This document shows positions 57,372 through 64,000 of a stretch of 64,000 bases of DNA, piece after piece. The position numbers and the translations under genes were made by a program. The notes beneath the pieces are model-generated. The model was given only the letters and a program-made list of their open reading frames with translations, did no database searches and was not told the origin of the DNA. The stretch is taken from NCBI GenBank assembly GCA_947184155.2, contig CAMXCT020001822.1, positions 62,001 to 126,000 of the forward strand. Reading direction: 5' to 3'. The first letter of the stretch is position 1; every line of letters begins with the position of its first letter. The stretch is from Cladocopium goreaui (lineage: Eukaryota > Sar > Dinophyceae > Suessiales > Symbiodiniaceae).

Positions 57372-58759
57372 ATCAATCTGTTGTTCAACCAGTCATGTGC
57401 ACGCACCAAAACGATTTTCCGAGGTACGGATGCACAGAAGTCTCGGCTGGGGTCATTAACAAAACGTGTTTCTAAGTTGGAATTGTCACCAAGTCCAACT
57501 TCATCTCTAAACTTCAAACCACAAAACCATGGCTCATGAGTACAGCTGTCGCAACCTCTTGCCAGCACACAACCCATGTCAGCCACTTCAGTTTCCAATA
57601 CTTCTGACTCACGAGTACAGCTGTCGCAACCTCTTGCCAGCACACAACCCGTGTCAGCCAGTTCAACTTCCCCTGACTCATGAGTACAGCTGTCGCAACC
57701 TCTTGCCAGCACACAACCCATGTCAGCCAGCTCACTTTCCTCTGACTCATGAATACAGCTGTCGCAACTCCTTGCCAGCACACAACCCATGTCAGCCAGT
57801 TCACTCTCAAAGTCTTTGCAATCAACCACAAGCCTATTTTCGGTTTCCATGTCGGCAAACTCCAGTTCAGCGCCATTGCTATCACACCTGGATCCGCAAC
57901 TCGGGCTGTCAACTGCGATCTCATGCTCATGCACAAACCTAAGACCTCCAGTGGTTTCACATGTCAAATCATACAACAAAGGGTTTATGATCATGCTGCC
58001 GACACTGCCAGTCTTTTGGACATCAGACCTATTGTCGTGACTTGCACTCGGTTCCGCACTTTGGACTGGTCCCTGTTGCCAGGTATATCCATACCCGTCG
58101 CAATACCATCCAGAACCATCGTCCCACCATGTCTGCGAAACTCCCCATTGACCATCACAGCTCTCCGGCCATTGGTCATGCCACCAATAGTCATCATCGT
58201 CCCAACTCTCAGCAGTCCAGTCGGTCCAATCCTCTGAAACTTCATTCAATTTGCCTTTCTTTCCTTTTCCTTTGCTACCTTTAGAGCCTTTTCCTTTGGA
58301 ACCTTTCTTGTCCCACGTGTCAGATTTTACAATTCCCTTACCTTTTCCATTCTCAGGGCAATTGAAACTGACATGTCCTGCTTTCCCACATCGAAAGCAT
58401 CTGATCTTACTGACGTCCGCGGTGCAAGATCCTGCAGTGTGCCTTCTGCTTCCGCACTTCCCGCATCGCCCTTCTACCGCGTCGACGCCGAACTCATCAA
58501 AGGAATGGCTCTCTGCATTCCCCTCCAGAGAGTTCACTTTCTTATTGTTACCTGTTGTCTCGAAATCACTGAACAGGCGTTGTTGCTCTTCCCACCGCAT
58601 CGCAGCGTTCCGGTAAGACTCATAGTTGTCTGCGCTGCTGTGGTGGAGGACATAATTCTTCACTGTTTCAGGCAGGCTTTTCAACAGAACAACTAGCATG
58701 TCTGAGTCTGCCAGCTTCAGTCCTGTGGTGTCCACCTGCATAGGGAGAGCTCCTAGCAA
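57368..58759 (-). CDS. Copia Gag C-terminal part: two zinc knuckles and Cys-rich repeats
   Basis: The first part continues Gag (SLPETVKNYVLHHSSADNYE, RWEEQQRLFSDFE). Two CCHC zinc knuckles follow: CGKCGSRRHTAGSC and CFRCGKAGHVSFNC, both C-x2-C-x4-H-x4-C, the RNA-binding motif of retroelement nucleocapsids. Then a Lys/Gly-rich tract (KGKGSKGSKGKGKKGK), a Trp/Asp-rich stretch, and four repeats of about 22-25 residues with the core ADMGCVLARGCDSC. The Cys-rich repeats are unusual for a copia Gag. Confidence 0.85.
   Translation of the reverse strand: MLGALPMQVDTTGLKLADSDMLVVLLKSLPETVKNYVLHHSSADNYESYRNAAMRWEEQQRLFSDFETTGNNKKVNSLEGNAESHSFDEFGVDAVEGRCGKCGSRRHTAGSCTADVSKIRCFRCGKAGHVSFNCPENGKGKGIVKSDTWDKKGSKGKGSKGSKGKGKKGKLNEVSEDWTDWTAESWDDDDYWWHDQWPESCDGQWGVSQTWWDDGSGWYCDGYGYTWQQGPVQSAEPSASHDNRSDVQKTGSVGSMIINPLLYDLTCETTGGLRFVHEHEIAVDSPSCGSRCDSNGAELEFADMETENRLVVDCKDFESELADMGCVLARSCDSCIHESEESELADMGCVLARGCDSCTHESGEVELADTGCVLARGCDSCTRESEVLETEVADMGCVLARGCDSCTHEPWFCGLKFRDEVGLGDNSNLETRFVNDPSRDFCASVPRKIVLVRAHDWLNNRLI
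57529..57810. repeat. 66-75-bp tandem repeat inside gag
   Basis: TACAGCTGTCGCAACCTCTT + GCCAGCACACAACCC recurs at about 57,540, 57,615, 57,684 and 57,753 with in-frame spacing (multiples of 3), keeping the minus-strand coding frame. Confidence 0.9.
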
Positions 58760-58872
58760 CCTTGAAAATCTTGCTGACTCAAAATCAATTTTTCTGATAG
58801 TGTCGCTTACTAAGGAACTCGGCGATGTTTGTGTCGCCGCCAGGACAAAGGATCTCCCTGCAATCTGCGTCC

Positions 58873-60078
58873 TTAGTGAGAGAGCGCTTCGGATCTTGAC
58901 CTTAGAGAGAATTCAAGAGTAAGTTGCCTAAGCAGCTCAAACCCGTTTGCTTGTTGGTTTACTGCCACTGTCACTCTGTCACTAGATCCTACTCCATGTA
59001 ATGCCACACCCTCACTGAAGGCGTTCACCAACGCCACACACCTGGGGTTGTCGTGAAACGCAGCTTTTAAGATGGACATAAGCCTTCGAGACCTTGCCTG
59101 TTGTGCTCCACTGAGAGCACTCCATCTGATAGGACCGGGCCAACGGCTACTATGCTGGATTTCTACAGAAAATTCTAAACTACCACCAGCTGCCCAGGAT
59201 GACAACTCATCCAAATAGCCAGCCCAACCTAACACCTCTTCTTCTCTTGTCCTCCAAGTTCCTACTGGCGTTGGTGCCGATGTCAACCATTTTTCGCTTT
59301 TGGCGAAGACATCCAATTGCTGTGAATTTCCATGACTGTTTGATTGTTGAACACCAAAACCTGGCAAAACATCAAATGGCTGCGGAGTCACAAACGACGA
59401 ATCAGCTGCCCTACCAAGACCATCACCAAACACTTCTGGAACCCCTCTTCTTTGTTGCATAGTTACAAAACGATCTTGCATATGCTGCTGCACTGTCTGC
59501 AGTTGCCCTTCATTCAGATTACCTAACATGGCCATGACCTCTTGGATCTGCCCCGCTTGAGGTGTCAAACCTCCCAAACTCGCTCCAACCGGGCCACTCG
59601 GCATGTCTCCTTGGTAATTCATCGGGTTCACTCCTAAGTTTGGAACACAACCAGACCTTGGTCCACCAGGCATACTCGCACAACCAAAACTCGGTACACG
59701 CGCTTGCGAATTCTGTTGCATAAACGTTTGTTGTTGGGGAATCCATTGCGCACCAAACCATGCTGGTCCCTGTCCTTGCATTACGGGCATGTTTCCTTGT
59801 TGACATCCCTGCACCGGATACCCTTGACCACTTGCATCCAGGTTTGTCGTGCTCGCAAATCCCTGTACATTCTGTGACACATTTGCTTGCTGCTGGGGCA
59901 TGGTACTTGTTTCAGGTGTTTGTCCATCCATCCCAGATCCACTACCTTGCTGACTAGGCGTTCCAGGCACTGGCGGCAATCCGTCACTACGGTTACAACC
60001 ACCATTTCCTTCACCTCTTTCAGCCATACCAGGACTAGGACAACCTTGCACACCTTGGCTCACATTACCTGGATCCAT
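58873..60078 (-). CDS. Copia Gag N-terminal part
   Basis: 401 codons, beginning MDPGNVSQGVQGCPSPGM 45 nt after the 5' LTR edge, the expected position for gag. The first 230 residues are Gln/Gly/Pro-rich and disordered; then an ordered part with REEEVLGWAGYLDELSSWAA, RWPGPIRWSALSGAQQARS and GFELLRQLTLEFSLRSRSE, typical of capsid-like helices. The frame ends in a CT-repeat run at about 58,875. A 2-nt length difference there separates it from the continuing Gag reading, which resumes in the 57368-58759 frame and its upstream extension. Confidence 0.85.
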   Translation of the reverse strand: MDPGNVSQGVQGCPSPGMAERGEGNGGCNRSDGLPPVPGTPSQQGSGSGMDGQTPETSTMPQQQANVSQNVQGFASTTNLDASGQGYPVQGCQQGNMPVMQGQGPAWFGAQWIPQQQTFMQQNSQARVPSFGCASMPGGPRSGCVPNLGVNPMNYQGDMPSGPVGASLGGLTPQAGQIQEVMAMLGNLNEGQLQTVQQHMQDRFVTMQQRRGVPEVFGDGLGRAADSSFVTPQPFDVLPGFGVQQSNSHGNSQQLDVFAKSEKWLTSAPTPVGTWRTREEEVLGWAGYLDELSSWAAGGSLEFSVEIQHSSRWPGPIRWSALSGAQQARSRRLMSILKAAFHDNPRCVALVNAFSEGVALHGVGSSDRVTVAVNQQANGFELLRQLTLEFSLRSRSEALSH

Positions 60079-60105
60079 TCCTACTACGCCTCTACGAGCT
60101 GCAAA

Positions 60106-60123
60106 CAGGCAGCTCCGCTACCA
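60106..60123 (-). other. Primer-binding site (initiator tRNA-Met type)
   Basis: Directly after the 5' LTR the minus strand reads TGGTAGCGGAGCTGCC. Eukaryotic initiator tRNA-Met ends in ...CUGCUACCA, whose complement starts TGGTAGCAGAG; 10 of the first 11 bases agree. This fixes the inner LTR edge at 60124. Confidence 0.75.
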
Positions 60124-60924
60124 TGCGGAAGGTAACCTCAACCTTCGAAACCTCTAGACCTACTTGGGTCAGCGTCCAGGACGTCGTCCTTAACAAACTA
60201 GACCGTCCACGCAACCAAGTCAACCACTCCCAGAGCTCAGCCACTTTTACCACAACACACAAGAGACAAGATGTTTGCTCATGTCGCTATGGTTCTTGTT
60301 GGTGTGTCACTCCTTGACACAAAACAGATGCGGAGTCGCAAGTTAGCATCTTTCTGCCAACTTCACAAAAGCGATCAAAAACACATGTCGTCACAAAAAG
60401 TCTTTACATCAAGACATGGTTTGTTTGTTTAAATAAGTTTGAGTGTTTGAAAACTGTTGAAACATTTCAAGCACCAAAACGTGTTCTGTGATGTCTCCCT
60501 CAGATCTGTTAGCAACTCCAATTCTGAATGCCTTTCAGAACGTTGCTCTCGCTATCATCATTGAGAGACAAAACAACCTAAACTTCTCCGATCAATGTCA
60601 AACAAAGTTCCTTCTTCCGAAGTCACAAAATGAATTCTACGATCTTCTCACGATTCCTTCGTGCACTTCACCGGTGGAAACTAAAGCAAAAGAGATGGAA
60701 AATGGTTTGATTTTCCATGTCACTATACAAATTCAAATCCTCACTGTGTTCTCCGTGCAATCAAAGTACTCAAAGAAGACGAAAAGTATATCGTTGTAGG
60801 GTTTCGTCATCTCCAATAAAACGTGCAAAACATGAAACGTGCAAATACAATGTCAACCATCACGGTTGAGCTCACCATCAAGGTGAAAAGCAAATTCACT
60901 TCTTCCAATGCAGAAAGACCAAAT
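60124..60924 (-). repeat. 5' LTR of the copia element (801 bp, outer end missing)
   Basis: Aligned without gaps to 50784-51584. After 60924 the identity stops abruptly (TGTAGAAAAAGCG here, GGATTCATCTCAC in the 3' LTR), 36 bp short of the LTR end defined by the polypurine tract. The first bases of U3 are therefore missing. Confidence 0.9.
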
Positions 60925-63446
60925 TGTAGAAAAAGCGCCGTGCACAGATCTGCGGTCAGATCTGACGCTTCATCCAAAATTCCTACAGAACTACGCAGGC
61001 GGACGCGTACGTCAACCACGCACACCAAACACAAGCGCAGAGCGTAAATTCCCAAAACTGATTACACTAAAGCAATACCGTGTCAAAAGGATTGTTTCTC
61101 CCTCGACTCCCACATGCTGACGTCAAGCTCCTTCTTTTCGCTCCAGACGCAACACGATCAGTCACGGAGAAACAGAAACACAACAAACAGAACAAAACAA
61201 AACAAGGGAAAAGAGAAAGGTGTTCCCTCTGTTGGTCTGTCTTATGTCAAGTTATGTGACACAGCAGCTCTTGTTCATTAAATGAACTTCTGACACCAGT
61301 CCTTCGAGCCGATGTCTCAACTGGTAAACTCGATTCCAGGTTTCCAGTTAACAAACCTCAAGTTCTTCAAATAAAGGTTTGTTGAAACTATTCCAGCTGC
61401 TAAAAGTCTACAAAACTCAATTTCACTAGATGAATTCAAAATCATCGAAACACTTCCAAAAGTTCTCAAATCAAACTGGTTCTCATCCAAACGTGAATAA
61501 CCAGCTCACTAGTCATAAGCTGACTAACTTCTCAAGAACGAAGTGATTCACACAAGGTGTCTGTACAACCTTCTTCTGGATACAAAACATAGTCAGAACA
61601 CAAAGTTCTTTCTCCAAATCAGCTTTCCACATAGAGATAGCATCTCACAGTTTCCAATCTCAATGTAGAATAGAATGTTCTGTTCGACATTGTCAATGTA
61701 GGTCAGCCAAATACAGTTGTATCGCTGAAGTCTTTCGACCACTGTAATAGCCAATCCACAATGTAGATCAAAGTCGTCTCAAAACAATGTCGTCCTCATA
61801 GAGATAACCAAAGTCGTCTCAGGAACGATAAAAGCACACCATAAGATCAAGTGCATGATCCATAGGCCACGATGACGATGATGTAGGTATTGTCCTCACA
61901 ATACCGAAACATCTCATCACAAAACTCTCAGACAAATAAGATGCCCAAATATGATCATTGCCTTCACAATGCCAATGCATCTCAAGGTCCAAGTTCAAAG
62001 CATAATAGGTTCTCTCCATCAGATATTTCCAGCTAGCTTAAACTCTTCTCCAAGAGTTTCTAGCTGTGTTCTCATCACTTGGAGAGAATGAGCTTTACAA
62101 TGTTCAGTGTCCAGGAATGTCGTGGACACAAGAAGTAGTTTCAATGTCAAACCAATGTAGGTATCTTCAGCTCAAGCAATAAGCTGTACCAGACTCAAGT
62201 CGAATCCAGAATAAGATGTAGAACTGATTAATATACCACAATCACTGGTCAACACAGATCAATGACATCATCCTGATGTCAGGAAATGATAAGTCCGAAG
62301 ACCAATAGAATATTGTGACACATGGTGGTCACATACAAGATTCCTTCCGCAATAAGTAGAGTGTTCTCTACCAATCTTCCATGGCGCGATGAACTCTTGC
62401 AGTAGCCTTCCACGTATCTTCTGTGCATAAACTATACAAGAATGATGAATGGCATGTCGCTTCACCCTTAACCAAAGGGTGTTCCCATAGGGTGTCAAAT
62501 TTCCATACCCACTTTCGACATGACATCTCATCCACTCACATCACTGCCAGGTACGGATACCAATCAAATATCCGCAGAAAAATGTTCACGTTCCAGATCA
62601 TATCCATGATCAAAAGCTATCCAAAGAAGAACACGTCTTCCAAAACACAATGTAGATGATAAAGCATCATCTAAAAACTCATCTCGTTCGACTCATGCAC
62701 AATATCGTAGCTTCCAAATTCAAAATCTTCTCTGTTGCGAAAACCAGATATAAGAATACCAGACTCAGTCCAAAGACTCCTAAAGTCTTTCCAGTACTAA
62801 ACTCGTCTTCCAAAATCCAGTTCCTCGGATAAACCATGGCGTCAATAACGATGTATCTACAGTGCTGTTGTTTTCCTACAACGAACGAAACAACAACAAC
62901 AACAACAACAACAACAGAACAAAACAAAACAAACACACACACACGAGACCCAAGACGAAACCTAACGTCGCACGATCGGAGTCAACGCGAAAACAAAGGC
63001 CAACTGTTTCAGCTAATCCGCACCTTCGTGTAGAAGGTAGGCGTATGAAAAGAAAACGCAAGTGAAATAACATCACTCATGCAACTCATCTCAAATTCAA
63101 AGCAAGTGAAGTACAGTTCACAGTCACTGCACAACAAATTCAAAAATGTTCTGAATGAAAATCTTTCACAGTCAGGGTCAGGACTAGCTAAGATTGGCAC
63201 GGAATGAGGAAGCGGTGAGGGACATTTTGACAAAACATCTCTCACAGCTTCATCATCGCATAGATCGCCGTCCCCCTTTCAACGTCTGATCCATCCTAAA
63301 GATCTCGGAGGTGTGGTATGTCTTGTTCGAGTCTATATCATGACATGAGGGTGCAATATGTCTGTAATCATGGCATCAGATTCCCCGGAAGAGTTTTCCA
63401 TTTCTTAAACTCAGATTCCGCCTGAGTTTCTTCCCAGGTTCTCATC
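60925..63446. other. No gene recognised; probable old repeat sequence
   Basis: No open frame above 87 codons and no domain. The sequence is rich in CAATGTAG, AAGTCGTCTCA and TCTTCTCC words that recur loosely, as in decayed LTR or leader sequence. (AAC)n occurs at 62890-62917. Confidence 0.5.
62890..62917. repeat. (CAA)n microsatellite
   Basis: Nine or ten uninterrupted CAA units, followed by AAAACAAAAC. Confidence 0.95.
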
Positions 63447-63587
63447 ATGTGCCATGACAACACAATCATACCACATGTTTGTGAAAACACTCACAACATC
63501 AAGTTCAATGTTTCAATCAACAAAAACTCAAGACATGAAAAATACCGCAATCAAGTCAAACAAGAACAATTTCAACTTTTCTTCATG

Positions 63588-63690
63588 ATGTCTCCCTCAG
63601 ATCTGTCAGCAACTCCAAGTTCTGAACACCTTCAAGAACGTTGCTCTCGCTATCGTCATTGAGAGACATATGACAACAAAACAAACCTCA
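63588..63690. repeat. Diverged fragment related to the copia LTR
   Basis: ATGTCTCCCTCAGATCTGTC followed by AGCAACTCCAAGTTCTGAA and GAACGTTGCTCTCGCTATCG matches LTR positions 51151-51236 and 60491-60576 with several substitutions and small indels. It is a third, older copy of part of the LTR, same orientation. Confidence 0.85.
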
Positions 63691-64000
63691 AACAACTAAC
63701 AAAAAATATGCAGACAGAGTTATGTCCACGGCGTCAATCAGCGTGTCTCGCTCCCTTTTAAACTCAAGCTTGGTACCGGTGCTCAGCCATATCGTCCTCT
63801 CTGAAAACAACAAGTGAACCTCGAGTTGACAAAATCAACTATTCTCTTGTCGTCACACCAGGCGAATTCCGGTGCCTTTGGCACTTTGCTCAGGTATAGA
63901 TATCAGGGGCATACCCTGCGGTATTCCCGTGTCCCCTGTATCTGCATATACCCTAGAGGGGAGAATGCTGCCGTCCCCGTCAAAGGATCGTGACGTGGTG
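63691..64000. other. Window end, nothing recognised
   Basis: No exon or repeat that I can support. The GC content rises slightly towards the end. Confidence 0.4.

Larger units (their letters stand above)
50784..60924 (-). mobile_element. Ty1/copia LTR retrotransposon, minus strand
   Basis: Order in the transcription sense (descending coordinates): 5' LTR, primer-binding site, gag with two zinc knuckles, aspartic protease, integrase, reverse transcriptase, RNase H, extra C-terminal domain, separate small ORF, polypurine tract, 3' LTR. Integrase before reverse transcriptase defines copia. The two LTRs differ at 2 of 801 shared positions with no indels, so insertion was recent. The gag-pol reading is nevertheless spread over six frames. 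The outer 36 bp of the 5' LTR are missing and I find no target-site duplication, which suggests a deletion at the 5' side after insertion. Confidence 0.93.

Noticed and set aside
53424-58696. Plus-strand ORFs of up to 162 codons opposite the copia genes
   Set aside because: They are shadows of strongly supported minus-strand gag-pol frames and show no motifs of their own.
1-64000. tRNA, rRNA and organellar genes
   Set aside because: I looked for tRNA A/B-box patterns, conserved rRNA segments and organelle proteins and saw none. A covariance-model scan would be needed to exclude divergent tRNAs.

Overview
This is nuclear DNA of a eukaryote, most likely a dinoflagellate of the Symbiodiniaceae or a close relative. 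The evidence is in the sequence. Genes are broken into many short exons, several of only 12-30 nt. More than half of the introns I could phase start with GC instead of GT, and a few start with GA. All the cellular genes I can find point the same way (minus strand). One gene has a relict spliced-leader-like core just upstream of its start. Much of the rest is satellite DNA, microsatellites, small hairpin elements and a Ty1/copia LTR retrotransposon. No bacterial or organellar genes are visible.

Layout, by increasing coordinate. (1) 1.7-12.7 kb: a complete importin subunit alpha gene on the minus strand, which I resolve into 29 in-phase exons giving 537 aa. Four small hairpin elements (two MITE-like families) and several microsatellites lie in its introns. 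(2) 13.9-17.4 kb, perhaps extending to 21.6 kb: an unrecognised multi-exon minus-strand gene. A 3.3-kb array of a 163-bp satellite (18.0-21.3 kb) may lie inside one of its introns. (3) 21.7-33.0 kb: repeats. Two small tandem repeats and a GATA/GCTA microsatellite are followed by about 10 kb of a roughly 160-bp satellite with a 2.35-kb higher-order period, interrupted by a 100-N assembly gap whose two sides carry the same sequence block. (4) 33.2-34.2 kb: a cysteine-rich zinc-finger ORF, apparently frameshifted. (5) 35.4-41.1 kb: an unrecognised coiled-coil protein gene. (6) 41.6-45.4 kb: an MPPED-type metallophosphoesterase gene (6 exons, 303 aa, signal peptide). (7) 45.5-48.1 kb: another unrecognised multi-exon gene ending only 160 bp upstream of the phosphoesterase start. 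(8) 49.9-64 kb: retroelement territory. A copia element (50,784-60,924, minus strand) with almost identical LTRs, a primer-binding site and a polypurine tract interrupts an older retroelement ORF.

The most unusual biology is in the retroelement region. Pol of the copia element runs past RNase H into a C-terminal domain that looks like a diverged cytosine-C5 methyltransferase. The ORF it interrupts carries a related domain. A separate ORF between pol and the 3' LTR resembles the C-terminal domain of ExoX-like nucleases. Gag-pol is split across six reading frames although the LTRs differ at only 2 of 801 positions, which needs explaining.
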